64,000 nucleotides of DNA from Mesobacillus sp. S13 (GCF_020422885.1 NZ_CP084622.1:104001-168000); one strand, 5' to 3'; positions 1-12,963 are shown, counted from the stretch's first letter. Program-made: numbers and translations. Notes: generated by a model not told the origin, from the letters alone.

Positions 1-2476
<2,476 letters not shown>

Positions 2477-2578
2477 TTGATCATTCGTTCTTCTTGAAAT
2501 TCTTCTTACACATTATCTAGTTTTGAGGGAATAAAGTTTTTTGCGGTAGCAAAATAACTAAAACCTCAAACCAAATAG

Positions 2579-2694
<116 letters not shown>

Positions 2695-2702
2695 ACGCGA
2701 AA

Positions 2703-2731
2703 GAACAGCTGTAATGGCTGTTCTTTTTTTG
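2703..2731 (+). terminator. Intrinsic terminator of the rRNA operon
   Basis: Perfect 8-bp stem AGAACAGC / GCTGTTCT with a 7-nt loop, followed directly by a run of T. It lies 8 nt after the 5S gene and ends the rRNA transcription unit. Confidence 0.93.
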
Positions 2732-2786
2732 TGTTCTGATTTATAAAAGGTGCTGAATATAGCACCAACTGATTGTATGCCAATGG

Positions 2787-3306
2787 CTTCAGACAGGTTT
2801 GGAGGCAAAGCAGACAAATCTGTCTGAAGTAGAGTCATCTTAAGCCAGGTTTGAAGGTAAAATAGGAAAAGCTGTCAAAAGAAGAACCAACTTCAGACAG
2901 GTTTGGAGGTAAAACACAAAAAGGTGTCAGAAGAAGAGTCAACTTCAGACAGGTTTGGAGGAAAAACAGGAAAAGCTGTCAAAAGAAGAGCTAACTTAAG
3001 ACAGGTTAGAAGGAAAAACACGAAAAGTTGTCAAAAGAAGAGCTAATTTTAGACAGGTTAGAAGGAAAAACACGAAAAGCTGTCAAAAGAAGAGCTAACT
3101 TAAGACAGGTTAGAAGGTAAAACACAAAAAGCTGTCAAAAGAAGAGCTAACTTCAGACAGGTTTAGGGATAAACAACAAAAAGTTAGCCGAAGCAGAAAC
3201 ACCTTCAGACAAGTCCAGAGGAAAACAATAAAAACTTATCCGAACCTAATACTACTCCGGAATAAGTTTGGAGCACGAACATAAAAAGCTATCCGAAATT
3301 AGATCC
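2787..3306 (+). repeat. Tandem array of ten 52-bp units
   Basis: Ten units begin at 2787, 2839, 2891, 2943, 2995, 3047, 3099, 3151, 3203 and 3255, so the period is exactly 52 bp with no insertion or deletion. The unit begins CTTCAGACAGGTTTGGAGG and ends near CTGTCAAAAGAAGAGCTAA. The first unit has a perfect 10-bp inverted repeat, CTTCAGACAG (2787-2796) and CTGTCTGAAG (2819-2828). Other units keep the GACAG/CTGTC core with diverged flanks. The last two units are strongly diverged, and a possible eleventh trace starts near 3308. There is no open reading frame through the array. It fills the gap between the rRNA terminator and the next gene. Function unknown. Confidence 0.93.
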
Positions 3307-3513
3307 ACTTCCTGTCCAAAAAGGCAAAATGGGCTTAAAGTTGGCAAATACCCGAGCGTTATTTATACATAGTGAAAATACAATTAATCCCGCTTCTTTA
3401 TAGTCCTGGAAGGATAAATGAATCTTTTGTTGAATTTATAAATTCATAAGCAACCGTCACCCAATAATAAAACATCCTCGGTCAAATATCTAACAAACCT
3501 ATAGGAGGAATCA

Positions 3514-3798
3514 ATGACAAAACAATTGAATTATTGGTCATTCGTTTTATCGACAATCTGGGTATTACTATTTTTCGTAATTTCCTCTACAGGCCCAAAT
3601 GTTTACACCATCTTTGGATTACATCCACACGTCCTGCTTTTAGTTGCTTCTCTACTGACTTTACTTATTGGGCTCATCGGACTTTCCGGTATGAAAGATT
3701 GGAAGAGCGCGGCAAGAAGTTTTTCAACAATCTTCCTGACTCTGGGGCTATCAGCATTTTTAGCTTTCATTATCTTCTTTGGTAAGTTAGCAAGTTAG
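3514..3798 (+). CDS. Small hydrophobic protein, probable three-segment membrane protein
   Basis: 94-residue protein I do not recognise. The start is well supported: AGGAGG at 3502-3507, 6 nt before the ATG. Three hydrophobic stretches are visible, about residues 8-25, 38-59 and 70-90, separated by short polar turns, with a small charged patch (MKDWKSAAR) between the second and third. There is no signal peptidase motif or catalytic motif. It stands alone between the 52-bp repeat array and the ctsR operon, a gap that has no gene in the B. subtilis order as I remember it. Inferred to be an integral membrane protein of unknown role; a lineage-specific gene is likely. Confidence 0.7.
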   Translation: MTKQLNYWSFVLSTIWVLLFFVISSTGPNVYTIFGLHPHVLLLVASLLTLLIGLIGLSGMKDWKSAARSFSTIFLTLGLSAFLAFIIFFGKLAS

Positions 3799-3849
3799 TG
3801 GATACAGGCACAGGTGAGATTCCCAGACAATAAGATATATCAACCATTT

Positions 3850-4023
3850 TCATATCAATTTACCCATTATACATTTAGCCCTTCCAAAAACAGTTTCAAT
3901 CTGTACTCTGCCAGCTGCATTTCTAACCTGTTCCTGATTACAAATTTTTCGTAGATGTACCCTTATATAAGTTTCCACTTGCCTCAAAATGGGTATAATA
4001 ACCAACAATCCCCTTAATAACAT
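3850..4023 (-). pseudogene. Doubtful 57-residue ORF or decayed gene remnant on the minus strand
   Basis: The stretch between 3799 and the ctsR promoter has no clear gene. On the minus strand an ATG at 4023 opens 57 codons. They encode a hydrophobic start (MLLRGLLVIIPIL) followed by a basic helix and the stretch RVQIETVFGRAK. A second minus-strand frame is also open over part of this DNA (ending in GNLYKGTSTKNL). Two protein-like frames side by side suggest a frameshifted relic rather than a working gene. The IETVFG stretch faintly recalls the C-terminal part of DDE transposases, but this is a guess. No good ribosome binding site precedes the ATG. Confidence 0.22.
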
Positions 4024-4070
4024 CTTTTGGCATACATAATTTTTGGAGAAGTGAGTTCAGGATGCATTCA

Positions 4071-4119
4071 TTGCGTCGAGAAAAAATTTTTTGTATAATT
4101 AATGTCAAATATAGTCAAA
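4071..4119 (+). promoter_or_regulatory. ctsR promoter with CtsR operator
   Basis: A sigma-A type promoter: TTGCGT at 4071-4076, 17-bp spacer, TATAAT at 4094-4099. Immediately downstream, at 4104-4119, is GTCAAATATAGTCAAA, a direct heptad repeat that fits the known CtsR operator (GGTCAAANANRGTCAAA). It covers the expected transcription start, so CtsR bound here should block its own operon. This fits the known heat-shock autoregulation of ctsR-mcsA-mcsB-clpC. Confidence 0.9.
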
Positions 4120-4139
4120 GTCAGATTGGGGGAGGTTTA

Positions 4140-4601
4140 GTGAGGAATATATCGGACATCATAGAACATTACCTCAAGCAGGTTTTAGAAATGAGCGATA
4201 AGGACATCGTTGAGATCAAGCGAAGTGAAATCGCCGATAAATTTCAGTGCGTGCCGTCCCAGATCAATTATGTCATCAATACAAGGTTCACGATTGAACG
4301 GGGTTATCTTGTTGAGAGCAAACGGGGTGGCGGCGGCTACATCCGGATTATCAAGGTCCAGGCATATGATCATGCACATTTGATTGATGATTTACTGTCT
4401 TTGATTCAAACACGAATTTCGCAAAGCAGCGCTGAGCATGTGATCTTCCGTCTTGTTGAGGAGGATGTAGTCACTGACCGTGAGGCAAAGATCATGCTGA
4501 GTGTGCTTGACAGGTCCGTCCTGTATATAGAGCTTCCGCAGCGTGATGAGCTGCGTGCGAGGATGCTGAAGGCAATGCTTATGGCATTGAAGTATAAATA
4601 A
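4140..4601 (+). CDS. ctsR: CtsR, class III heat-shock repressor
   Basis: 153-residue repressor of clp genes. The N-terminal winged helix-turn-helix covers about residues 1-75. The family signature SEIADKFQCVPSQINYVINT is intact, and the glycine-rich wing ESKRGGGGYIRI, which in B. subtilis contacts DNA and senses heat, is complete. The C-terminal dimer/McsA-interaction domain ends in RDELRARMLKAM. The GTG at 4140 is chosen because it lies just after GGGGGAGG and gives the family length; an upstream ATG at 4062 would add an atypical extension across the promoter and operator. First gene of the ctsR-mcsA-mcsB-clpC operon, with the operator upstream. Confidence 0.97.
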   Translation: MRNISDIIEHYLKQVLEMSDKDIVEIKRSEIADKFQCVPSQINYVINTRFTIERGYLVESKRGGGGYIRIIKVQAYDHAHLIDDLLSLIQTRISQSSAEHVIFRLVEEDVVTDREAKIMLSVLDRSVLYIELPQRDELRARMLKAMLMALKYK

Positions 4602-4628
4602 TATCAAAGCAGATAAAGAGGTGAGGGC

Positions 4629-5177
4629 ATGATCTGCCAAGAGTGTAATCAAAGGCCGGCAACGCTGCACTTCACGAATTATTCAAATGGAGAAAAATCA
4701 GAATTGCACTTGTGTGAGATATGCGCACAGGAAAAAGGCGATTTGTTTATGATGAACAACGGCCCTGCTTTTTCAATCAATAGCTTGCTTGCTGGTTTGC
4801 TGAATATGGAACCTGCATTTACGGAGAAGAAAAAGGAAGCTTTTGAAGCGGAGCAGGTTGCACAGTGCCCGCAATGCTCAATGACGTTTCCGCAGTTTGT
4901 AAAGGTAGGCAGGTTTGGCTGTGCGACTTGTTATGATGCTTTTCGCGAACAGCTGATCCCGATTGTCAGGAGACTCCATAGCGGGAATTCCGTCCATAAT
5001 GGAAAAATCCCTAAAAGAATCGGTGGCGACCTTCATTTAAGAAAGACAGTTGATCAGCTTAAGCAAACCTTGAAAAACCTCATTACAGCGGAGGAGTTTG
5101 AGAAAGCTGCTGAGACAAGGGACCAAATCAGGGAACTTGAAAGGAAATTATCAAAAGGCCAAGAGGGAGGGGAGTAG
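4629..5177 (+). CDS. mcsA: McsA, zinc-finger activator of McsB
   Basis: 182 residues. Family role: partner and activator of the arginine kinase McsB and modulator of CtsR. Zinc-finger CxxC pairs are visible at the N-terminus (MICQEC, then CEIC) and in the middle (CPQC, then CATC), four pairs in all. A UVR domain (about residues 137-172, [19 protein letters not shown]) lies at the C-terminus. Good ribosome binding site GAGGTGAGGGC before the ATG. It ends 2 nt before mcsB, so the two are translationally linked. Confidence 0.97.
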   Translation: MICQECNQRPATLHFTNYSNGEKSELHLCEICAQEKGDLFMMNNGPAFSINSLLAGLLNMEPAFTEKKKEAFEAEQVAQCPQCSMTFPQFVKVGRFGCATCYDAFREQLIPIVRRLHSGNSVHNGKIPKRIGGDLHLRKTVDQLKQTLKNLITAEEFEKAAETRDQIRELERKLSKGQEGGE

Positions 5178-5179
5178 CC

Positions 5180-6262
5180 TTGTCATTGGAGAAGTTCATC
5201 AATCAGGCTGTCAGCTCCTGGATGAGTGATGATGGACCTGATTCGGATATCGTCCTTAGCTCCCGCATTCGCTTTGCAAGGAACCTTGATGAATATAATT
5301 TTCCAACGCTATTCACTGATGGAGAGGCAGAGGCGGTGATTGGTACGATCATGGAACGTGCCAGCAATTCATCAGCAGCTGCATTTGGTCAGTTGGAAAC
5401 GATCAAGATGGATGATATTCCGCCTTTGCAGAAGAGGGTGTTGGTCGAGAAGCATTTAATCAGTCCAAATCTTGCAGAAAACTCCGTTCATGGTGCCGTC
5501 CTATTATCAGATAATGAAGAAGTCAGCATCATGATCAATGAGGAAGACCATATCAGGATTCAATGTTTATTCCCAGGATTCCAGTTAAGTGAAGCTTTAC
5601 AGGCTGCTAATGAGATCGATGATTGGCTCGAGGAGTATGTCAATTATGCATTCGATGAGGAATTTGGATACTTGTCCAGCTGTCCTACGAATGTGGGCAC
5701 CGGCCTTAGGGCATCGGTAATGATGCACCTGCCTGGCCTTGTTTTAACTCAGCAAATGAACCGGATTGTTCCGGCGATTAACCAGCTTGGTTTGGTGGTA
5801 AGAGGTATTTACGGAGAGGGCAGTGAAGCGCTCGGCAATATTTTTCAAATATCGAACCAAATAACGCTCGGGAAATCGGAAGAGGACATCGTTGACGATT
5901 TAAAAAGTGTTGTAAGCCAGATTATATCTCAGGAAAGGTCAGCGCGGGAAGCATTAGCGAAGACTTCGAACATACAATTAGAAGACAGAGTGTTTCGATC
6001 ATATGGAACACTTTCTAACAGCAGAATCATCGAAACGAAGGAAGCCGCCCGTTGCCTGTCTGATTTAAGGCTTGGTATAGATATGGGTTTCATAAAAGAT
6101 ATATCAAAATCGATTTTGAATGAATTGATGATATTAACTCAGCCTGGGTTTTTACAGCAATATGCAGGAGGGCCGTTAAGACCAAATGAGCGGGATATCC
6201 GCAGGGCTGCTTTAATAAGAGAACGTTTGAAAATGGAAACAAAAGATGAGTCAGGAGGATGA
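5180..6262 (+). CDS. mcsB: McsB, protein arginine kinase
   Basis: 360 residues. It phosphorylates arginine residues on CtsR and on misfolded proteins, marking the latter for ClpCP. It has the phosphagen-kinase fold: the nucleotide-binding arginine segment [14 protein letters not shown] near the N-terminus, the catalytic segment [21 protein letters not shown] with the conserved Cys-Pro-Thr-Asn, and [14 protein letters not shown]. The C-terminal part carries [21 protein letters not shown], which belongs to the phospho-arginine docking region. Starts with TTG at 5180, supported by GGGAGGGGAG upstream and by the usual MSLEKFI N-terminus. Its stop overlaps the ribosome binding site region of clpC. 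Confidence 0.97.
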   Translation: MSLEKFINQAVSSWMSDDGPDSDIVLSSRIRFARNLDEYNFPTLFTDGEAEAVIGTIMERASNSSAAAFGQLETIKMDDIPPLQKRVLVEKHLISPNLAENSVHGAVLLSDNEEVSIMINEEDHIRIQCLFPGFQLSEALQAANEIDDWLEEYVNYAFDEEFGYLSSCPTNVGTGLRASVMMHLPGLVLTQQMNRIVPAINQLGLVVRGIYGEGSEALGNIFQISNQITLGKSEEDIVDDLKSVVSQIISQERSAREALAKTSNIQLEDRVFRSYGTLSNSRIIETKEAARCLSDLRLGIDMGFIKDISKSILNELMILTQPGFLQQYAGGPLRPNERDIRRAALIRERLKMETKDESGG

Positions 6263-6266
6263 TCTT

Positions 6267-8705
6267 ATGATGTTTGGACGATTTACCGAGAGAGCACAAA
6301 AAGTATTGGCACTCGCACAGGAAGAGGCAATCCGCCTTGGACATAACAATATCGGCACAGAACACATCTTACTTGGCCTGGTGCGTGAAGGTGAGGGCAT
6401 TGCGGCAAAGGCACTTTACGGACTTGGTCTAGGAGCGGAGAAAATCCAGAAGGAAGTTGAGAATCTGATTGGCCGCGGACAGGAAACTTCCCAGACGATT
6501 CACTATACACCTAGAGCAAAGAAGGTCATCGAGCTTTCTATGGATGAGGCAAGGAAGTTGGGCCATTCCTATGTTGGCACAGAACATATCCTCCTTGGAT
6601 TGATTCGTGAGGGAGAGGGCGTGGCTGCAAGAGTATTGAACAATCTTGGTGTCAGCCTCAACAAAGCACGCCAGCAAGTTCTTCAGCTTCTAGGCAGCAA
6701 TGAAACTTCCGGACATCAGGGAGGCGGAACGGCTAATGCCAATACGCCGACACTTGATAGCCTGGCAAGAGACTTAACGGCAATCGCCAGGGAAGGCAGC
6801 CTTGACCCGGTCATCGGCCGAAGCAAGGAAATCCAGCGTGTCATTGAAGTGCTAAGCCGCCGGACGAAGAACAACCCGGTATTGATTGGGGAGCCAGGGG
6901 TTGGTAAAACAGCGATTGCGGAAGGATTGGCACAGCAAATCGTCAATAATGAGGTGCCGGAAATCCTGCGTGATAAGCGTGTCATGACGCTTGATATGGG
7001 AACGGTGGTTGCAGGAACTAAATATCGCGGAGAATTTGAGGACCGCTTGAAAAAGGTCATGGACGAAATTCGTCAGGCCGGAAATATCATTCTTTTCATC
7101 GATGAGCTTCATACACTGATCGGTGCTGGTGGCGCGGAGGGTGCGATCGACGCGTCCAATATCCTGAAGCCTTCATTGGCTCGCGGTGAACTGCAGTGTA
7201 TCGGTGCGACAACATTGGATGAATACCGTAAATACATCGAAAAAGATGCTGCACTTGAACGACGCTTCCAGCCAATCACTGTAGATGAGCCAACGGCTGA
7301 GGAGTCCGTACAAATTTTAAAAGGGCTTCGTGACCGCTATGAGGCTCACCACAGGGTATCCATTACGGATGAAGCAATTGAAGCAGCAGTAAAATTATCA
7401 GATCGTTACATTTCTGACCGGTTCCTGCCGGATAAAGCAATTGACTTAATTGATGAAGCTGGTTCGAAGGTTCGCCTGCGTTCCTATACAACTCCGCCAA
7501 ACCTTAAGGAGCTTGAGGTGAAGCTGGAGGAAGTTCGCAAGGAGAAGGACGCTTCTGTACAAAGCCAGGAGTTTGAAAAGGCTGCTTCATTAAGGGATAC
7601 AGAACAGCGTCTCCGTGAACAGCTGGAAAATACGAAGAAGTCGTGGAAAGAAAAGCAGGGCAAGGAGAACAGTGAAGTGACAGTGGAAGATATCGCGCAT
7701 GTGGTATCAAGCTGGACGAATATCCCTGTATCCAAGCTAGCGCAAACAGAAACAGATAAACTTCTGAACCTGGAAGAAATCCTACACTCACGTGTCATCG
7801 GCCAGGACGAAGCTGTAAAAGCTGTATCCAAGGCAGTAAGACGTGCTCGTGCAGGCCTGAAGGATCCGAAACGTCCAATTGGTTCTTTCATCTTCCTTGG
7901 ACCAACAGGTGTAGGTAAAACGGAATTAGCGAGAGCGCTTGCGGAGTCCATGTTTGGCGATGAAGATGCGATGATCCGCGTCGATATGTCAGAGTACATG
8001 GAAAAGCATTCAACTTCACGTCTTGTTGGTTCACCTCCGGGCTATGTTGGATACGATGAAGGCGGCCAATTGACTGAAAAGGTACGCAGAAAGCCATATT
8101 CCGTTATTCTGCTGGATGAGATTGAAAAAGCGCATCCAGACGTGTTCAATATTCTGCTGCAGGTGCTTGAGGATGGCCGTTTGACTGACTCTAAAGGCCG
8201 GACAGTCGATTTCCGCAATACCATCATGATCCTGACGTCCAATGTAGGAGCAGAGGCGTTGAAGCGGAATAAATATGTCGGCTTCAATATCCAGGATGGA
8301 GAACAGGATTACAAAGATATGAAGGGCAAAGTGATGGAGGAGCTGAAAAAAGCATTCCGTCCTGAGTTCCTGAACCGTATCGATGAGATTATTGTCTTCC
8401 ATGCGCTTGAAAAGCCACATCTGAAAGAAATCGTTACATTGATGTCCGACCAGCTTGTGAAGCGCTTGAAGGAGCAGGAAATCACGCTAGAGCTGACAGA
8501 TGCGGCTAAAGAGAAGATTTCGGAGGAAGGTTATGATCCGGAATACGGCGCACGTCCGTTACGCAGGGCGATCCAAAAGCATATCGAAGACCAGCTGTCT
8601 GAAGAATTGCTCAAGGGAACCGTCCTCACTGGACAAAATGTCGTAATAGATGTTGAAAATGGCGAATTCGTTGTCAAGGCTCCAGAAAAAACGGCAAAAG
8701 CTTAA
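6267..8705 (+). CDS. clpC: ClpC, AAA+ unfoldase of the ClpCP protease
   Basis: 812 residues. The protein unfolds substrates, including arginine-phosphorylated ones, and threads them into ClpP. Visible order: two Clp N repeats (about residues 1-140, each with GTEHILLGL), first AAA+ domain with Walker A GEPGVGKT near 213, middle coiled domain with a UVR-like motif (about 420-460), second AAA+ domain with [12 protein letters not shown] near 545, and the C-terminal D2-small domain with [12 protein letters not shown]. Start at ATG 6267 follows AGGAGG at 6253-6258 and matches the family N-terminus [11 protein letters not shown]. The P-loop that docks ClpP (VGF region near 675) is present. Last gene of the ctsR operon, closed by a terminator. 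Confidence 0.98.
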   Translation: MMFGRFTERAQKVLALAQEEAIRLGHNNIGTEHILLGLVREGEGIAAKALYGLGLGAEKIQKEVENLIGRGQETSQTIHYTPRAKKVIELSMDEARKLGHSYVGTEHILLGLIREGEGVAARVLNNLGVSLNKARQQVLQLLGSNETSGHQGGGTANANTPTLDSLARDLTAIAREGSLDPVIGRSKEIQRVIEVLSRRTKNNPVLIGEPGVGKTAIAEGLAQQIVNNEVPEILRDKRVMTLDMGTVVAGTKYRGEFEDRLKKVMDEIRQAGNIILFIDELHTLIGAGGAEGAIDASNILKPSLARGELQCIGATTLDEYRKYIEKDAALERRFQPITVDEPTAEESVQILKGLRDRYEAHHRVSITDEAIEAAVKLSDRYISDRFLPDKAIDLIDEAGSKVRLRSYTTPPNLKELEVKLEEVRKEKDASVQSQEFEKAASLRDTEQRLREQLENTKKSWKEKQGKENSEVTVEDIAHVVSSWTNIPVSKLAQTETDKLLNLEEILHSRVIGQDEAVKAVSKAVRRARAGLKDPKRPIGSFIFLGPTGVGKTELARALAESMFGDEDAMIRVDMSEYMEKHSTSRLVGSPPGYVGYDEGGQLTEKVRRKPYSVILLDEIEKAHPDVFNILLQVLEDGRLTDSKGRTVDFRNTIMILTSNVGAEALKRNKYVGFNIQDGEQDYKDMKGKVMEELKKAFRPEFLNRIDEIIVFHALEKPHLKEIVTLMSDQLVKRLKEQEITLELTDAAKEKISEEGYDPEYGARPLRRAIQKHIEDQLSEELLKGTVLTGQNVVIDVENGEFVVKAPEKTAKA

Positions 8706-8728
8706 AATGGCTTAACAAGTAAACAAAA

Positions 8729-8762
8729 GGGGTATACGTACAAATACGTGTACCCCTTTTTT
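8729..8762 (+). terminator. Intrinsic terminator of the ctsR-clpC operon
   Basis: Stem GGGGTATACGT / ACGTGTACCCC (one T-G wobble) with a short AT loop, followed by TTTTTT. Confidence 0.93.
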
Positions 8763-9020
8763 ACTAAAAGAGAATATTATCAATATCCCCCTCAAAAATT
8801 TGCCACATTGCATAAAAATGCCGGATGCAATTTCGTATTCGTAAAGCCCAAATCTTCATTCTAAAATAGTTGGAATCGCATCATCTGGATATGAACATAA
8901 TTTTAAGTAAACAATGTGCTGCAAAAAATTACATACCCACATCAGTCGCTATCATTTCTTTTATTACTTGTTTGGCTTTATTATAAAGATAATAACTTTT
9001 TTTATTGAGAGGCTAAGAAA
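8763..9020. other. AT-rich spacer between clpC and radA
   Basis: No gene seen on either strand. The only structure noticed is a 7-bp inverted repeat, ATTGCAT (8807-8813) and ATGCAAT (8825-8831), without a T-run. In B. subtilis radA follows clpC closely. I could not define a convincing radA promoter here; the AT-rich stretch near 8970-9000 is the likeliest place. Confidence 0.6.
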
Positions 9021-10400
9021 ATGGCAAAAAGAAAAACAAAATTCATGTGCCAGGAATGTGGCTATGAATCTCCGAAATGGATGGGAAAATGTCCGGGTTG
9101 CGGGCAATGGAATAAGATGGTCGAGGAAGTGGAAAGCACTGGATCGACAAGAAGAGGTGCGTTTGCCAATACAGGAAATACGGGTGTTGCCGCAAAGGCC
9201 ACTCCTATCACCAGTATTGAAACAGTAAGCGAGCCGCGCATTACAACAGACTTGAATGAGTTGAACCGTGTACTTGGAGGCGGGGTAGTCAGAGGGTCAC
9301 TTGTGCTGATTGGCGGGGACCCGGGTATTGGGAAATCGACCTTATTGCTGCAGGTCTCTTACCAGCTGGCTAAAAAGGCTCATTCAGTCCTTTATATTTC
9401 TGGTGAGGAGTCGATGAGGCAAACGAAACTGCGCGCGGATCGGCTTGGTGTAACATCGGATAATCTGCTTGTATATTCGGAAACAAACCTGCATGAAATC
9501 AGTCTTACGATCGAAAACAGCAATCCTGACTTTGTTATTGTGGATTCAATCCAAACCATTTTCCATCCGGAAGTGACCTCCGCTCCAGGGAGCGTGTCAC
9601 AAGTAAGGGAATGTACAGCAGAGTTAATGAGGATTGCAAAAACAAAGGGAATTGCGATTTTTATTGTCGGGCATGTTACGAAGGAAGGGTCCATTGCAGG
9701 ACCAAGACTTCTGGAGCATATGGTCGACACCGTACTTTATTTTGAAGGCGAGAGGCACCATACGTATCGAATCCTCCGGGCTGTAAAAAACCGATTTGGG
9801 TCGACAAATGAAATGGGTATTTTTGAAATGAAGGAAGTCGGACTGGAAGAAGTGGCAAACCCATCAGAGATTTTTTTAGAGGAAAGATCCCAGGGAGCTT
9901 CCGGTTCAACGGTTGTGGCTTCTATGGAAGGAACGCGGCCTGTATTGGTTGAAATCCAGGCGCTGATTTCGCCAACGAGCTTTGGGAATCCGAGGCGAAT
10001 GGCTACCGGTATCGACCATAATCGTGTATCGCTGCTGATGGCCGTGCTGGAGAAGCGTGTCGGTTTGCTGCTGGCTAATCAGGATGCTTATTTGAAGGTC
10101 GCCGGCGGAGTGAAGCTGGATGAACCGGCGATTGACCTTGCGGTGGCAGTCAGCATTGCTTCAAGCTTCAGGGATAAACCGACTCGCGCTTCGGACTGCA
10201 TCATCGGCGAGGTAGGCCTGACAGGTGAAGTCAGGAGGGTCTCTAGGATTGAACAGCGCGTCCAGGAAGCCGCGAAGCTTGGCTTTGAAAGAATTATTTT
10301 ACCGGAGAATAATCTTGGTGGATGGACACCGCCAAGGGGAGTGGAGCTTATCGGGGTATCATCGGTCAGCCATGCATTAAAAGTCACCTTAGGGGGTTGA
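9021..10400 (+). CDS. radA: RadA (Sms), DNA branch-migration/recombination ATPase
   Basis: 459 residues. Processes recombination intermediates and acts in the cytosol on DNA. Features in order: N-terminal C4 zinc finger (CQECGY, then CPGCGQW), RecA-like core with Walker [11 protein letters not shown] near residues 95-104, the RadA-specific KNRFG motif near residue 255, and a C-terminal Lon-protease-like domain (about 285-455, with [20 protein letters not shown]). The start ATG is preceded by GAGAGG and gives the family length. The stop is 2 nt before the disA start, so the two are coupled, as in B. subtilis. Confidence 0.97.
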   Translation: MAKRKTKFMCQECGYESPKWMGKCPGCGQWNKMVEEVESTGSTRRGAFANTGNTGVAAKATPITSIETVSEPRITTDLNELNRVLGGGVVRGSLVLIGGDPGIGKSTLLLQVSYQLAKKAHSVLYISGEESMRQTKLRADRLGVTSDNLLVYSETNLHEISLTIENSNPDFVIVDSIQTIFHPEVTSAPGSVSQVRECTAELMRIAKTKGIAIFIVGHVTKEGSIAGPRLLEHMVDTVLYFEGERHHTYRILRAVKNRFGSTNEMGIFEMKEVGLEEVANPSEIFLEERSQGASGSTVVASMEGTRPVLVEIQALISPTSFGNPRRMATGIDHNRVSLLMAVLEKRVGLLLANQDAYLKVAGGVKLDEPAIDLAVAVSIASSFRDKPTRASDCIIGEVGLTGEVRRVSRIEQRVQEAAKLGFERIILPENNLGGWTPPRGVELIGVSSVSHALKVTLGG

Positions 10401-10404
10401 TGGA

Positions 10405-11478
10405 TTGGAACATAGAGAGCTTGAGGAACAAGAGTTAGGTGAAATCCTTCAATTTATCGCTCCAGGTACACCTCTAAGGGCTGGAATCGATAATGTGCTC
10501 CGGGCCAAGACAGGCGGATTGATTGTGTTTGGATACAATGAAAAGGTCAAAAACCTGGTGGATGGCGGATTTGAAATCAACTGCAGGTTCAGTCCCAGCT
10601 ATCTTTATGAACTGGCGAAGATGGATGGCGCGATCATCTTAAACGAGACTGGCAGCAAAATATTATTCGCCAACGCCCAGTTAGCGCCGGATACGGGAGT
10701 ACCCTCGACTGAGACAGGGATGAGGCACAGGACAGCGGAACGGGTGGCGAGGCAAACAAAAGCACTCGTCATCGCGATTTCCCAGCGAAGGAATGTCATC
10801 ACCCTGTATCAGGGGAACCTTCGTTATGCCATGCAGGAAATCGGGGTTATCCTAACGAAGGCGAACCAGGCCATCCAGACGTTGGAAAAGTATAAGGTCG
10901 TGCTTGAACAAAGCATCACCAACCTGGGAATCCTCGAGTTTGAAGATCTTGTAACCTATAATGACTTGCTTCAGGTGATCCATCGCTTTGAAATGGTGCT
11001 GAGAATCAAAACGGAGCTTTTGACGTATTTGAGTGAACTTGGATTAGAAGGGCGGCTGATCCGTCTGCAAATGCAGGAACTGTTATCCGAAATGGAAAGG
11101 GAAGCATTGCTTGTCATCAAAGATTATTCTGCGGAACAGGAAGTAAGGGCAGATGTTGTGATGGCCCGGTTCCAGGAACTTTCAAAAGCCGGAGTCATCG
11201 AGGATTCAGCCATCCTCAAGCTGCTCGGCCATCAGGGATATGTGCATATGGATGAGTTTATCTGTCCTAGAGGTTATCGGATGCTGAATAAGATTCCGCG
11301 TCTGCCGATGATCATCACGGAGAATTTGATCAAACGTTTTGGCAAATTCACCAAAATGATTGCAGCTTCCGTCGCAGAGCTGGACGATGTAGAGGGCATT
11401 GGTGAGGTAAGAGCGCGGAAAATCAAGGAAGGCTTCAAACTCATCAGGGACCAGCTGATGGCAGACCGTCAAATGTAA
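10405..11478 (+). CDS. disA: DisA, DNA-integrity scanning diadenylate cyclase
   Basis: 357 residues. Makes c-di-AMP from two ATP and pauses on branched DNA. The DAC domain (about residues 1-145) has the catalytic DGA motif (KMDGAII) and the RHR motif ([10 protein letters not shown]). A helical spine follows, and the C-terminal helix-hairpin-helix DNA-binding domain has [22 protein letters not shown] start at 10405, 4 nt after radA, with AGGGGG upstream; the reading frame has no better start. Coupling to radA agrees with its role in checking recombination intermediates. Confidence 0.96.
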   Translation: MEHRELEEQELGEILQFIAPGTPLRAGIDNVLRAKTGGLIVFGYNEKVKNLVDGGFEINCRFSPSYLYELAKMDGAIILNETGSKILFANAQLAPDTGVPSTETGMRHRTAERVARQTKALVIAISQRRNVITLYQGNLRYAMQEIGVILTKANQAIQTLEKYKVVLEQSITNLGILEFEDLVTYNDLLQVIHRFEMVLRIKTELLTYLSELGLEGRLIRLQMQELLSEMEREALLVIKDYSAEQEVRADVVMARFQELSKAGVIEDSAILKLLGHQGYVHMDEFICPRGYRMLNKIPRLPMIITENLIKRFGKFTKMIAASVAELDDVEGIGEVRARKIKEGFKLIRDQLMADRQM

Positions 11479-11723
11479 TCCCAAACATTGGCGGCCTGCT
11501 TTTAATTGACACCAACATGCCCTGGTGCTACGTTAAAGAAGAGATTTACTCCTATTAGGATTATGTCAATCTTACTGTATTGTGATTTTATTTGTACAAA
11601 ATCCGTAACCTTTGCCATGGTAAAATCGTATAATCATTTGGATGTTTATTTTAAAGAAAATGTTTGATTACGAGGGTTTCAAATTTTGGAAGTTGTTTAT
11701 AATGATTAAAAGGAGGTGAAAGG

Positions 11724-12815
11724 ATGTTAAGACGTATCATTCAAGCCTGCTTCCTGATTATCGGGGGAACGCTTGGTATATTCTTAATTCCTGATTTATT
11801 ATCATTAATGAACGCGGGAGACATGACTCTCATCAATAATCCTTATGTTACTGCTGTTTTAGGCGCACTTATTTTTTATCTTCTTACTTTTTGGGCTGTA
11901 GATCCTGTGACCAATTTTGTGAAGTGGGCTGAAGAGTCACTGATCAAGGCACCGATAACTGACGTCCTGTTTGGAAGTGTTGGCCTCTTCTTTGGTTTGC
12001 TGGTGGCATTCTTAGTTGGATTTGCCCTTAATGCAATCCAGGTGCCTGTTGTGAATACAGTTGCACCGACGCTCCTGACACTTTTATTTGGTTATCTTGG
12101 TTTCCAGGTCGGTTTCAAAAAGCGAGATGAACTGCTGGGTTTATTTTCACGCTCAAAGAAAAAGGGCACTGAAGAAGAAGTGGAAAAGGAAAGTCGTGCA
12201 AGAGAGTGGAAGATTCTCGATACAAGTGTGATTATTGATGGCAGGGTGGCAGATATCTGCCAGACTGGATTCCTTGAAGGGACCATTGTCATTCCGCAAT
12301 TTGTCCTGGAAGAATTACAGCATATTGCTGATTCATCTGACGTGTTGAAGCGAAATCGCGGGCGCCGCGGATTGGACATCCTTAACCGTATTCAAAAGGA
12401 ACTTAAGATTAAGGTTGAAATTTACGAAGGTGATTTTGATGATATCCAGGAAGTCGACAGCAAGCTTGTGAAGCTGGCAAAGCTGACAAATGGTGTTGTT
12501 GTCACAAATGATTTCAATCTGAACAAAGTGTGTGAATTGCAGAAGGTTGCTGTCCTGAATATCAATGACCTTGCCAATGCGGTGAAACCAGTCGTCCTTC
12601 CTGGAGAAGAATTGAGCATCCAGGTAATCAAGGATGGCAAGGAACATAATCAGGGCATTGCTTACCTGGATGACGGCACAATGATCGTCGTCGAAGAAGG
12701 CCGTGATTATATCGGAAAGCGCATTGATGTGCTTGTGACAAGTGTGTTGCAAACATCAGCTGGCAGGATGATTTTCGCAAAGCCAAAACAGTTGGAAAAA
12801 AGCATAATCAGTTGA
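11724..12815 (+). CDS. yacL: YacL, membrane-anchored PIN-TRAM protein
   Basis: 363 residues. N-terminal part has about four membrane segments (roughly 5-25, 40-58, 80-105, 112-128). It is followed by a charged linker (about 137-155) and a PIN nuclease-like domain beginning [15 protein letters not shown], with further acidic residues at [16 protein letters not shown] domain closes the protein ([15 protein letters not shown] and after). The family is PilT-N-terminal/PIN-TRAM, presumed RNase; the substrate is not known to me. Start ATG has the excellent site AAAGGAGGTGAAAGG. No clear promoter could be fixed in the 245 bp upstream, though a TATAAT lies at 11629-11634. Confidence 0.94.
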   Translation: MLRRIIQACFLIIGGTLGIFLIPDLLSLMNAGDMTLINNPYVTAVLGALIFYLLTFWAVDPVTNFVKWAEESLIKAPITDVLFGSVGLFFGLLVAFLVGFALNAIQVPVVNTVAPTLLTLLFGYLGFQVGFKKRDELLGLFSRSKKKGTEEEVEKESRAREWKILDTSVIIDGRVADICQTGFLEGTIVIPQFVLEELQHIADSSDVLKRNRGRRGLDILNRIQKELKIKVEIYEGDFDDIQEVDSKLVKLAKLTNGVVVTNDFNLNKVCELQKVAVLNINDLANAVKPVVLPGEELSIQVIKDGKEHNQGIAYLDDGTMIVVEEGRDYIGKRIDVLVTSVLQTSAGRMIFAKPKQLEKSIIS

Positions 12816-12906
12816 TCCATTCCGAATGGATCAAGCCTATATGGGCAGTTGATTCCCGCTTCCTTCATGGATTCCCTGAAGGCGTGAAGCAGGGCCTCGA
12901 CTGCCC
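12814..12906 (+). terminator. Two hairpins between yacL and ispD
   Basis: First hairpin: GATCCATTC / GAATGGATC (12814-12832), a perfect 9-bp stem with a one-base centre, so it must open to form a small loop. It is followed by few T. Second: long stem-loop GGGCAGT (12843-12849) / ACTGCCC (12900-12906), enclosing an inner arm with CCTTCA / TGAAGG. Neither has a classic T-run, so read-through into ispD is likely. They may be partial terminators or RNA-processing/stability elements. Confidence 0.5.
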
Positions 12907-12963
12907 GTTTATATGTTAAAGTGTTGTTATATTGTAAAAGCAGAAACTAAAGGAGTTTTCATC

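Noticed and set aside
2787..3306. CRISPR array
   Set aside because: Units abut each other with no unique spacers, the period holds the whole repeat, similarity drops gradually, and no cas genes are near.
8914..9228. 104-codon ORF overlapping the start of radA
   Set aside because: Different frame from radA, low-complexity Phe/Ile-rich start in AT-rich DNA, no ribosome binding site; radA has a good one.
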